This document shows positions 4,917 through 11,659 of a stretch of 14,290 bases of DNA, one piece after another. The DNA lies in NCBI GenBank assembly GCA_038751255.1, contig JBCDGN010000096.1:1-14290 (forward strand), read 5' to 3'. The notes beneath the pieces were generated by a model. That model saw nothing but the letters and a program-made list of their open reading frames with translations, was not told the origin of the DNA and ran no database searches. The position numbers were made by a program, and so were the translations under genes. Source of the stretch: JANSYP01 sp038751255 (lineage in GTDB: Bacteria > Pseudomonadota > Alphaproteobacteria > Rhodobacterales > Rhodobacteraceae). Each line of letters opens with the position of its first letter. Position 1 is the first letter of the stretch.

Positions 4917-6819
4917 AGCCCCGCTCGTGAAAATAATTGTAAACGGTTTCGGCGAGCGCATCGGAAATCCCCTCGACCGCCTTGAGATCCACGAGATTTG
5001 CGCGGCTAACAGCCTTGGCAGAGCCGAAATGGGCGAGCAGCGCGCGCTTTCGTGTGGCACCAACCCCAGGGATATCATCGAGCGGATTGGCGCTGATTGC
5101 TTTGGCACGTTTTGCACGATGGGTCCCGATGGCAAAGCGATGGGCCTCGTCGCGGAGCCTCTGCACGAAATAGAGGACCGGGTCATTGTGCCGAAGTGCC
5201 TTGGGCCGGTGGCCGATCCGGTGAAACTCTTCCTTGCCTGCATCCCGGTCGATGCCTTTTGCAACGCCGATCATGGGGATGTCTTCAACGCCTAGCTCTG
5301 CCATGATCTCATGCACCGCGCTAACCTGGCCTGCGCCCCCATCGATCAGAAGTAGATGAGGCCAATCGCCCTCTTCCCGATCAGGGTCTTCGGTGAGCAG
5401 CCGTTTAAAGCGCCGGTTTAGGACCTCTTTCATCATGCCAAAATCATCGCCAGGCGTCAGATCATCGCCGCGGATATTGAATTTGCGATAGGCGTTCTTC
5501 ATCAGCCCTTCCGGCCCGGCGACCACCATCGCGCCCACTGCATTGGTGCCTTGGATATGCGAGTTGTCATAGACCTCGACCCGAGCGGGTGGCCCGTCGA
5601 GATCGAAGGCCTCCGCCAAGCCCCGCAAAAGCTTCGCTTGGGTCGCCGTTTCAGACATCTTGCGAGCCAGGCTTTCACGTGCGTTACGCGCCGCGCCTTC
5701 GACCAGTTCAGCTTTCTCGCCCCGTCGCGGGACCGCGATCTGCACCCTGCGACCCTGAGCTTGACTGAGCGCATCGGACAAGAGCGCTTCATCCTCCACC
5801 GGATGGCTGAGGAGGATCAGCCGAGGTGGTTGCTTGTCGCTATAGAATTGCCCAAGAAAAGCCTGCAGGATTTCACCGGTTTCGATCTCTTCGCTGCCAA
5901 CGCGGGGATAGTAATCCTTGTTCCCCCAGTTCTGATGCGCGCGGATGAAAAATACCTGCACGCAGGCCTGCCCGTTTTCCATATGCAGCGCCACCACATC
6001 GGCCTCCGCCACGCCTTGTGGATTGATGCCTTGCGAGGACTGCACCATGGTCAAGGCTTTGATTCGGTCCCTCAGGGCGGCCGCACGCTCAAACTCAAGC
6101 GCCTCTGAAGCGTCCTGCATCTGCTTGGCCAGGGTCTCTTGCACCTTGGTGGTCTTGCCAGACAGAAACCTCTCTGCATCGGCCACGAGCCCTCCATACT
6201 CTGCCTCAGACACATATCCCACGCATGGGGCAGAACAGCGCTTGATCTGATAGAGCAGACAGGGCCGCGTCCGGCTGTCAAAGGTGGAGTCCGAGCAATT
6301 GCGCAGCAGAAACACCTTCTGCAATTGGTTCAGCGTTCTGTTGACGGCGCCCGCACTTGCGAAAGGGCCATAGTAGTCCCCTTTTGTCTTCTTTGCGCCG
6401 CGGTGTTTGCGGATCTGCGGAAAGGCATGATCCTTGGCCACAAGAATATTGGGAAAGCTCTTGTCGTCTCGCAGCAGCACATTGTAGCGCGGCTTCAGTT
6501 GTTTGATCAGGTTCTGCTCTAAGAGCAGCGCCTCGGTCTCTGTACGCGTGGTCAGAAACATCATCGAGGCAGTCTCGGCAATCATGCGTGCGATGCGGCG
6601 GCTATGCCCGGTGTAGCGCGCATAGCTTGATACCCGCGCCTTCAGACTGCGTGCTTTGCCGACGTAAAGAACCCGCGACTGGGCATCGAGCATACGGTAG
6701 ACACCGGGTGAGCTGTCCAGGCTGGGCAAATACCCTGCGATACAGTCCGGGCCTGTCCGCACTGGTGCGTCGTCGCTCAGACCGGCCTGACGAGACATTT
6801 CAGAGCTGTCGTCGATCAT
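4915..6819 (-). CDS. uvrC: Excinuclease ABC subunit C
   Basis: This 634-residue protein is the UvrABC nuclease that makes the 3' and 5' incisions in nucleotide excision repair. Domains in order: GIY-YIG nuclease (GVY 39-41, YVG 52-54, KAR); a four-Cys [4Fe-4S]-type cluster Cys175, Cys187, Cys195 and Cys199 with spacing 12-8-4, as in E. coli UvrC; UVR motif about 225-258 (UvrB contact); RNase H-like nuclease with YDNSH (Asp418) and LIDGG (Asp493) and a conserved DEAHRFAI; tandem helix-hairpin-helix region about 580-632 (IPGVGATRKRALLAHFG and VEGISDALAETVYNYF). All key residues are present. The ATG at 6819 is the first plausible start. Its nearest Shine-Dalgarno (GAGGGG) is 14 nt away, and an ATG at codon 8 is an alternative. 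The upstream gap is AT-rich with its own promoter likely. No LexA-like GTTC-N7-GTTC pair was found. Confidence 0.98.
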   Translation of the reverse strand: MIDDSSEMSRQAGLSDDAPVRTGPDCIAGYLPSLDSSPGVYRMLDAQSRVLYVGKARSLKARVSSYARYTGHSRRIARMIAETASMMFLTTRTETEALLLEQNLIKQLKPRYNVLLRDDKSFPNILVAKDHAFPQIRKHRGAKKTKGDYYGPFASAGAVNRTLNQLQKVFLLRNCSDSTFDSRTRPCLLYQIKRCSAPCVGYVSEAEYGGLVADAERFLSGKTTKVQETLAKQMQDASEALEFERAAALRDRIKALTMVQSSQGINPQGVAEADVVALHMENGQACVQVFFIRAHQNWGNKDYYPRVGSEEIETGEILQAFLGQFYSDKQPPRLILLSHPVEDEALLSDALSQAQGRRVQIAVPRRGEKAELVEGAARNARESLARKMSETATQAKLLRGLAEAFDLDGPPARVEVYDNSHIQGTNAVGAMVVAGPEGLMKNAYRKFNIRGDDLTPGDDFGMMKEVLNRRFKRLLTEDPDREEGDWPHLLLIDGGAGQVSAVHEIMAELGVEDIPMIGVAKGIDRDAGKEEFHRIGHRPKALRHNDPVLYFVQRLRDEAHRFAIGTHRAKRAKAISANPLDDIPGVGATRKRALLAHFGSAKAVSRANLVDLKAVEGISDALAETVYNYFHERG

Positions 6820-6881
6820 GGTTTTCTGCGCATCCCCTCTTTGCGCTGCACCGAAAGTGTCCTGAAAACAAGAAAAAACAT
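6816..6881 (-). other. Possible 21-codon leader frame overlapping the uvrC start
   Basis: An ATG at 6881 opens a 21-codon frame whose TGA overlaps the uvrC ATG (CCATGATC), in a different phase. The encoded peptide begins MFFLVF and ends in a basic KEGMRRKP. The frame stays open upstream to a GTG at 6926 (36 codons). It has no good Shine-Dalgarno of its own, and 21 codons without a stop can occur by chance. The overlap would allow re-initiation coupling with uvrC. Confidence 0.2.
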
Positions 6882-7115
6882 ATCAACGGAATCTGGGGAT
6901 AACTCTGGTGACAAGTTCCGACTCACCTCCAAAATCCCTTAGAAACTAAGGATTTCGTTACTTTGCTTAAAAATAATGCAATCCATCAACGCGCTGTTTT
7001 ATATGAATAAAAATTCACTCGCCAAGTAACGCATTGATTGATTTGACATTTTTGAGACGGTTTTGTGACAAGCTGTGATGCGGTGCAAAACTCGACCTAA
7101 CTCCCGCTGAAACTG
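6820..7115. promoter_or_regulatory. AT-rich intergenic region upstream of uvrC
   Basis: This 296-bp gap is markedly more AT-rich than the genes around it, especially 6930-7075. It contains the inverted repeat CTTAG-AAA-CTAAG (6939-6951, extended with a bulge to AATC…GATT), TGAAT-AAAA-ATTCA (7004-7017), and on the + strand a TTGACA at 7043-7048 with only a poor -10 behind it. No stable gene is visible. It most likely holds the uvrC promoter on the - strand, but I cannot fix the exact boxes. Confidence 0.45.
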
Positions 7116-7898
7116 CTATTCAACCCCCAACACATCTGGCGTCTGCCAAGCCAAATGTTGACCCCCGTCAACGCATAAGAGTTGGCCGGTGACCGAGGCT
7201 TCTGCCAAGAAAAAACGCACCGCACGGACTATCGCATCAGGGTCCGCTCCGCGCTCCAGAATTGTTGCCATCCTTTGTGCGGCGAAGTGCTCCGCGGACT
7301 GCCGCGCGCCTTGCATCGTGGGCCCAGGCCCGATCCCGTTGACACGGATATGCGGGGCCAGACCTTGGGCAGAGGTCCGGGTCAGCGCCCAAAGACCCAT
7401 TTTCGCGATGGTGTAGGTCATGAATTGCGGCGTGAGCTTGTTCACTCGCTGATCGATCATGTTGATCACCATGCCTTGCGCAACGGGCTCGCCGTTGCTG
7501 TCCAATTCAGCGGGTGGCATCTGCGCTGCCAATGCTTGGGTCAAGACAAAAGGCGCACGCAGATTGCTCTCGATATGGCGGTCCCAAGACTCTCTGGTCG
7601 CGGTCTCGATCGTGTCATATTCAAAGATCGAAGCATTGTTGATCAGAACATGAATAGGCCCTCCAAGCGCCTCGCTGGCACGGGGCATCAGCGTCTGTGT
7701 CTCATCCTCCTTCAAAAGATCGGCAGGCAGGGCAACGGCCTTTCGACCAAGCGCCTCGATCTCTGCGACAGCTTCCGCGGCTGGTGCTCCGGAGCTCGCG
7801 TAATGAACCGCGATGTCGTAGCCATCCTCGGCGAGCGCTGTTGCAATCGCCTTCCCCAAGCGCTTCCCAGCACCCGTCACCAATGCCCGTCGGGTCAT
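7116..7898 (-). CDS. SDR-family oxidoreductase, pteridine reductase (PTR1/FolM)-like
   Basis: This 260-residue classical-size SDR is likely an NADPH-dependent cytoplasmic reductase. The Rossmann motif reads TGAGKRLG (8-15), the TGxxxRxG variant with Arg seen in pteridine reductases, and is followed by NNAS (87-90). The catalytic set fits PTR1 rather than ordinary SDRs: INMID with Asp149, then Tyr162 and Lys166 (YTIAK). The Asp-Tyr spacing of 13 equals that of Leishmania PTR1 (D181/Y194). RVNGIGPGPT follows. A dihydromonapterin/dihydropteridine (FolM-like) role is plausible, but the substrate is not proven and generic SDR activity is possible. The start ATG 7898 has AGGAGAGG just upstream and lies 8 bp after the antiporter stop, so it is probably the last gene of that operon. 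Confidence 0.9.
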   Translation of the reverse strand: MTRRALVTGAGKRLGKAIATALAEDGYDIAVHYASSGAPAAEAVAEIEALGRKAVALPADLLKEDETQTLMPRASEALGGPIHVLINNASIFEYDTIETATRESWDRHIESNLRAPFVLTQALAAQMPPAELDSNGEPVAQGMVINMIDQRVNKLTPQFMTYTIAKMGLWALTRTSAQGLAPHIRVNGIGPGPTMQGARQSAEHFAAQRMATILERGADPDAIVRAVRFFLAEASVTGQLLCVDGGQHLAWQTPDVLGVE

Positions 7899-7906
7899 AG
7901 CCTCTC

Positions 7907-8872
7907 CTAAGTGATTAAGCTCACGACATAGATCAGGTAGAGCACTGTCAGAACACCGCCTGCAAGCCGATTGATATCGCGTCCAAAGAACACGAAAGGG
8001 ATAATAAGAAGGCTCGCGCCTAGCATCACCCAGAGATCGAAATAAAGGAATTCCGGTCCGACTTGAATCGGACCGAAAAAGCTCGCAATCCCGATGATCG
8101 CCAGAAGGTTAAACATATTGGATCCGATCACATTGCCCAAAGCGACATCCGCCTTGCCGCGCAAAGCAGCGACCAATGTGGTTGCAAGCTCTGGGAGCGA
8201 GGTTCCAAGAGCAACGAGTGTCAGCCCGATCACTGTCTCACTGACCCCAAAATCACGCGCGATGATCACCGCGTTGTCCACAAGCAGCGACGCCCCAAGC
8301 GGGAGCCCGATCAAACCCAGGATCAAGAAGGCCCATATTTGCCAGCGTGGCATTGTGGGGTCTGCGCCTTCGACATCGTCTTCTTCTTTTGTCGGAGAAG
8401 CCGCAGCCGCAGAGAGCGACGCCATCCGGTGCTGTTTGGCCGCCATGAAGGAGTGGCTGAGCATCGCAACCAGTCCCAACAGCAAAACAGTACCATGCGC
8501 CCAAGTGAGCGGACCCGCGAAACACATGGCGATGAACAACACTGACGCGGCCAACATCATTAGGTAGCTGGAGCGCGAGTCGCATGTGCTGGTGTGCAGA
8601 GTTCTGATCATCGCGGGCACGCCGAGCACCAAAAGGATATTTGCCGTGTTCGATCCCACGACATTGCCAAGTGCTATGCCAGGTGAGCCGTAAAGCACGG
8701 CCTCGATCGAGATCAAAAGCTCGGGGGCCGAGGTGCCGAAGGCGACGATGGTGAGGCTCACAATAAGCGGCGAGACACCCAGACGCAGCGCAAGATTGAC
8801 CGCGCCCTTGACAAGACTGTCGCCCGCCAAGAGCAAAATGACGAGCCCCAGGCCCGCGAGCAACCAGGCCAC
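7907..8872 (-). CDS. Ca2+/Na+ (CaCA, YrbG-like) antiporter
   Basis: This 321-residue inner-membrane protein consists of two inverted homologous halves of about five helices each. The two α-repeat signatures are complete: GTSAPE (46-51) with GNVVGSNTAN (69-78), and GTSLPE (223-228) with GNVIGSNMFN (246-255). These contain the acidic and polar ion ligands of the CaCA superfamily. The hydrophilic acidic loop between the halves (about 145-175, with KEEDDVEGADP) is cytoplasmic in relatives. It probably exchanges Ca2+ for Na+ or H+; the exact ions are not readable. The start is GTG 8872, fixed by a GGAGG about 8 nt upstream that lies within the last codons of the zinc-ribbon gene; only 2 bp separate the genes. 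It is followed 8 bp later by the SDR gene. Confidence 0.95.
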   Translation of the reverse strand: MAWLLAGLGLVILLLAGDSLVKGAVNLALRLGVSPLIVSLTIVAFGTSAPELLISIEAVLYGSPGIALGNVVGSNTANILLVLGVPAMIRTLHTSTCDSRSSYLMMLAASVLFIAMCFAGPLTWAHGTVLLLGLVAMLSHSFMAAKQHRMASLSAAAASPTKEEDDVEGADPTMPRWQIWAFLILGLIGLPLGASLLVDNAVIIARDFGVSETVIGLTLVALGTSLPELATTLVAALRGKADVALGNVIGSNMFNLLAIIGIASFFGPIQVGPEFLYFDLWVMLGASLLIIPFVFFGRDINRLAGGVLTVLYLIYVVSLIT

Positions 8873-8874
8873 GC

Positions 8875-9039
8875 TCAGCCTCCGGCCGATTTACAAGGAC
8901 AGGGCGTGCGACCGATTTTATAGCGACCGCAATTGGGACATTTCCGACCGGAAAGTTTCGGCAAGCGCGGCACACGAAGACGGCCGAAAATCGCCAAAAT
9001 GGCCATCCCAATAAGAAAGAAAGTGACGATTTTCACCAT
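8875..9039 (-). CDS. 54-residue membrane protein with a four-Cys zinc-ribbon tail
   Basis: This short gene lies exactly in the space between the S49 peptidase and the antiporter. The protein has one N-terminal transmembrane segment (about residues 4-19, VTFFLIGMAILAIFG), a short basic linker (RLRVPRLPKLSGRK), and a C-terminal knuckle KCPNC…TPCPCK with Cys34, Cys37, Cys47 and Cys49 (CxxC-x9-CxC), fit to bind one zinc. The ATG at 9039 comes 3 bp after the S49 stop and its TGA ends 2 bp before the antiporter GTG, so it is embedded in the operon. The next codon is GTG, an alternative start. The ribosome site is poor and the GGGCT-AA-AGCCC hairpin touches the start, suggesting translational coupling. 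I know of similar small proteins in Rhodobacteraceae only as hypothetical; the function is unknown. Confidence 0.82.
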   Translation of the reverse strand: MVKIVTFFLIGMAILAIFGRLRVPRLPKLSGRKCPNCGRYKIGRTPCPCKSAGG

Positions 9040-9051
9040 GGGCTAAAGCCC
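9040..9051 (-). repeat. Hairpin at the S49 stop / microprotein start
   Basis: GGGCT-AA-AGCCC (arms 9040-9044 and 9047-9051) spans the S49 stop codon and ends directly before the microprotein ATG. It would hide the initiation region until ribosomes finishing the S49 gene open it. The dyad is seen; the role is inferred. Confidence 0.35.
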
Positions 9052-9843
9052 GTAGCGGGCGAAATGTGCCCGTTCCTCAACCGCGCCAAGGGCGCTGTCA
9101 ATCAGTGAAGAGTTCAGACGCGACAGCAGACCTCTGCGCTGGCCATAAACCTGGAAATTGACCTCTTTGCCATAGATCTCTTTCATCTTCGGCACGAGAT
9201 GTCCGATGCCATCGGCGAGGCCCAAATCGACCGCGCGCTGGCCTACCCAGATTTCTCCGGTGAAGAGGTCGGTTGTCTCGTCGAGCTTGTCGCCTCGCCG
9301 CGATTTGACCTGGTCAATGAAGGTTGCGTGGATGTCTTCCAGGACACCTTTCAGACGTGTCACATCCTCTTCCTTTTCGGGGCGGAAGGGATCAAGCATG
9401 CTCTTTGAGGTTCCTGCGGTGTATACCCGCCGTTCAATGCCGTAGCGCGCGATGAATTCATGCGCGCCAAACCCAGCCGAAATAACCCCGATGGAGCCCA
9501 AAACAGATGACGGGTCAGCCCAGATCTCGTCGGCTGCGGCTGCTAACCAATAGCCGCCCGAGGCTGCGACATCTTCCACAAATCCATAAACCGGCAGCTC
9601 TTTCTCATCAGCCAAGCGCCGGATGCGCGCACCGATCAGCGAAGATTGAACAGGGCTGCCCCCAGGCGAATTGATCACCAAGGCAACAGCGGTTGGCTTG
9701 CGTCTGGTGAAGGCGCGTTGAAGCACGGCAGCGAGGCCGGCATCTGACAATCCTGGACCGCGTCCAACACCGCCGATCACGCCGGAGAGTCGAACAACCG
9801 ATACGGTGGGCGGGGTCTTGAGAAAGGGAATCCAGCGTCTCAT
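9043..9843 (-). CDS. S49 family serine peptidase (SppA/SohB-like)
   Basis: This 266-residue protein is a single S49 domain with ClpP/crotonase-like fold. Motifs: VVRLSGVIG near the start, VALVINSPGGSPVQSS (53-68), the nucleophile Ser95 in VAASGGYWLA, SVLGSIGVIS (113-122), and Lys147 in YTAGTSKSMLDPF. The Ser-Lys distance of 52 residues equals that of the B. subtilis SppA dyad (S147/K199), so it is probably active. Unlike SppA and SohB it has no clear N-terminal transmembrane anchor: the first 12 residues are short and basic/Pro-rich. The family degrades signal-peptide remnants or acts on membrane proteins. No Shine-Dalgarno is seen before ATG 9843, whereas a -35/-10-like pair ends 7 nt upstream. 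It is the first gene of the run with the zinc-ribbon microprotein, antiporter and SDR genes. Confidence 0.94.
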   Translation of the reverse strand: MRRWIPFLKTPPTVSVVRLSGVIGGVGRGPGLSDAGLAAVLQRAFTRRKPTAVALVINSPGGSPVQSSLIGARIRRLADEKELPVYGFVEDVAASGGYWLAAAADEIWADPSSVLGSIGVISAGFGAHEFIARYGIERRVYTAGTSKSMLDPFRPEKEEDVTRLKGVLEDIHATFIDQVKSRRGDKLDETTDLFTGEIWVGQRAVDLGLADGIGHLVPKMKEIYGKEVNFQVYGQRRGLLSRLNSSLIDSALGAVEERAHFARYGL

Positions 9844-9850
9844 GCTGTGT

Positions 9851-9879
9851 CACATAGATCGCAGATGACCCGGCAACAA
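9851..9879 (-). promoter_or_regulatory. Candidate promoter of the S49-antiporter-SDR run
   Basis: On the - strand TTGTTG (9879-9874) and TATGTG (9856-9851) are separated by 17 bp, in the only gap (70 bp) before the S49 gene. The expected +1 falls at or next to the S49 ATG, which would make the mRNA leaderless and would explain the missing Shine-Dalgarno. Each box matches the consensus at only about half its positions. Confidence 0.25.
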
Positions 9880-9913
9880 GGCCAGAGCGCGCAGAGCTTT
9901 GCCGCGTCAGGGC

Positions 9914-10678
9914 TTAACCGCCACGGATCACCCGTGTGGCCGCTGATGCGCCCCAGCCAAAGACCCCTGCAACGGCCAAAGCCATCAGCCCATAGACCAG
10001 CGGTTGCTGGAGCGCGAGATTGAACAGCCAACGTTCCAGCCCAACTTTTTTGACGTCGATCTCGGTCTCGTAAACATCGATCACTTCCTTGTCCCGCGTC
10101 AGATAAATCTGCGTGGAATAGAGCCCCTCCACCAACCGCGGTGGCAGGTAGACAGAGGTCCGAAAAAGCGTGTCCTGGTCCAGTTGGACGCCCTCGGGGA
10201 TCACTTGATATAGACCTTGTTCTGCTCGGATCCGGATCAACGCATCGACGAAAGACTCTGCATCTGGACTATCGCTTGCAGCACCGGTGGTTTTGAGGGT
10301 CTGTGGGATGCTGATATCGTGACGTAGATTGTCGGTATGGCTCAGCACATCAATTAAAGGGCCGCTGGAGGCCACCGCATAAAAGCTCGGTGCCGAACCT
10401 ATGCGAACACTACTGGCATTCACCCAGATGCCGAAACGGCGCGCTTTGCGATGCACGCGAACCGGCGCCAAGGGCCCTTCGATGGTCACAATCACATGAA
10501 GCTGAGAGTCCGCAGAGACCGGCGCTTCGCGCTTCACGGCGCCGAAGACCAAGATCTCAGACCCATCAAAGGTGACCGTAATCGGGACCTCTTCTTGCGA
10601 AAGGCCCAGCACAATTTCTTCTGCTGTCGCGAAAGGCGCATAGATAAGCGCGCATATTAGGACAACCCAGGCCCTCAC
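9914..10678 (-). CDS. TIGR02186 family (Alph_Pro_TM) membrane-anchored periplasmic protein
   Basis: This 254-residue protein has a Sec signal (about 1-19, WVVLICALIYAPFATA then EE), a β-rich extracytoplasmic domain (EEIVLGLSQEEVPITVTFDG, then LAPVRVHRKARRFGIWVNA), and one C-terminal transmembrane helix (about 225-247) with a short basic end. The layout and wording match TIGR02186/PF09608, a conserved alphaproteobacterial family of unknown function. The start is GTG 10678, overlapping the stop of the TauE/SafE gene in a GTGA, so the pair is probably co-translated. I infer a periplasmic partner of that exporter. No enzymatic motif is visible. Confidence 0.9.
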   Translation of the reverse strand: MRAWVVLICALIYAPFATAEEIVLGLSQEEVPITVTFDGSEILVFGAVKREAPVSADSQLHVIVTIEGPLAPVRVHRKARRFGIWVNASSVRIGSAPSFYAVASSGPLIDVLSHTDNLRHDISIPQTLKTTGAASDSPDAESFVDALIRIRAEQGLYQVIPEGVQLDQDTLFRTSVYLPPRLVEGLYSTQIYLTRDKEVIDVYETEIDVKKVGLERWLFNLALQQPLVYGLMALAVAGVFGWGASAATRVIRGG

Positions 10679-11592
10679 AGGCCGAGGTTCCTAGTTTGCA
10701 GCGAATACAGCTCCGCTGGTTCTAGCAGTAAATCCAGCGCCAGCTTGCCGCAGACCGCCAGCACCAAAAGCGCCAGAAGGATTCGCAGCTGTTCGGCGCG
10801 AAGCCGTGTGCCAAGGACAGTCCCAAATTGTGCGCCGATGACGCCTCCCAAGATCAGCAGCAGCGCCAACATAACATCCACTGTCTGGCTCGATACCGCA
10901 TGCATCACCGTTACCGCGCCAGAGACGAAGATGATCTGAAACAGTGAGGTCCCGATCACCACTTTGGTCGGCATACCGATCAGATAGATCATCGCGGGAA
11001 CCATGATAAAGCCGCCGCCCACGCCCATGATCGCCGCCAAAACACCCACGATGAACCCTACGCCAAGTGGTGGGAACACCGAGATATAAAGCCCCGATGT
11101 GCGAAACTTCAGCTTAAGGGGGAGATTGTGGACCCGGCTATGTTTGCGGCGCTTAGGGGGTTTGCCGCGTTTGGCCCGGCGCAGCGCAGCCAGGCTTTCG
11201 AAGAACATCAGACCGCCAATAAGCCCCAGGAAAACCACATAACAAAGGGTGACCAAGAGGTCGACTTGGCCCGTGCGACTGAGCCAGGCGAAGATCTGCA
11301 CCCCGATGGCGGCCCCTGCGAGCCCGCCTGCAAGCAAGACCAGCCCCATCGGAAAATCGACTGTCCGTCGTCGCAGATGCGCCAGCACCCCTGAAACGGA
11401 GGATGCGACGATCTGGTTGGCACCGGTGGCAACAGCGACCGCGGGCGGTATGCCAGCGAAGAACAAAAGAGGTGTCAGCAGAAAGCCTCCGCCGACGCCG
11501 AACATGCCGGATAAAATCCCCACCGCCCCACCGATGCCGAGGACCAAAAAGATGCTCACAGACACTTCGGCAATGGGGAGGTAGATTTGCAT
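10675..11592 (-). CDS. TauE/SafE (TSUP) family anion exporter
   Basis: This 305-residue polytopic inner-membrane protein has about 8 hydrophobic segments and an internal duplication: ILSGMFGVGGGFLLTP (26-41) and VLAAIMGVGGGFIMVP (184-199), each followed by a second conserved stretch (ATGANQIVASSVSG and IGTSLFQIIFVSG). This is the TSUP signature. Members carry sulfite, sulfoacetate, or other sulfur-containing or organic anions out of (sometimes into) the cell; the substrate cannot be read here. A strongly basic linker (about 138-153, RRAKRGKPPKRRKHSR) joins the halves and should be cytoplasmic. The ATG at 11592 has AGGAA about 12 nt upstream. It overlaps the TIGR02186 gene by 4 bp and is separated by 67 bp from the permease gene before it, so a promoter of its own is possible. 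Confidence 0.93.
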   Translation of the reverse strand: MQIYLPIAEVSVSIFLVLGIGGAVGILSGMFGVGGGFLLTPLLFFAGIPPAVAVATGANQIVASSVSGVLAHLRRRTVDFPMGLVLLAGGLAGAAIGVQIFAWLSRTGQVDLLVTLCYVVFLGLIGGLMFFESLAALRRAKRGKPPKRRKHSRVHNLPLKLKFRTSGLYISVFPPLGVGFIVGVLAAIMGVGGGFIMVPAMIYLIGMPTKVVIGTSLFQIIFVSGAVTVMHAVSSQTVDVMLALLLILGGVIGAQFGTVLGTRLRAEQLRILLALLVLAVCGKLALDLLLEPAELYSLQTRNLGL

Positions 11593-11659
11593 CGATTGGC
11601 TGTTCCTAGAGCTTCTACCCGTTCTTAGCGTCGTTGCACTGCCGCGTCACTGCGCCTTG

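Noticed and set aside
4791..5264. N-terminal extension of the binding protein into uvrC
   Set aside because: The frame is open but overlaps uvrC; the Tat signal and Shine-Dalgarno place the start at 4790.
6896..6904. DnaA-box-like TTATCCCCA (- strand) before uvrC
   Set aside because: Single site with one mismatch, no cluster of boxes and no origin-type genes.
6893..6916. Heat-shock-like promoter (CTTGTC…CCCCAGAT, - strand) before uvrC
   Set aside because: Spacer is about 2 bp shorter than in well-known sigma-32 promoters and both boxes are imperfect; too weak to call.
7043..7071. + strand TTGACA with a possible -10 in the AT-rich gap
   Set aside because: The -10 candidates (TGACAA and neighbours) are poor, and only a 10-codon frame follows before the opposing SDR gene.
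7182..7910. 242-codon + strand frame covering the SDR gene
   Set aside because: Complete antisense overlap with an SDR that has all catalytic motifs.
8253..9011. 252-codon - strand frame across the antiporter start
   Set aside because: It is the wrong phase of both the microprotein and the antiporter; the real products are in the other frames.
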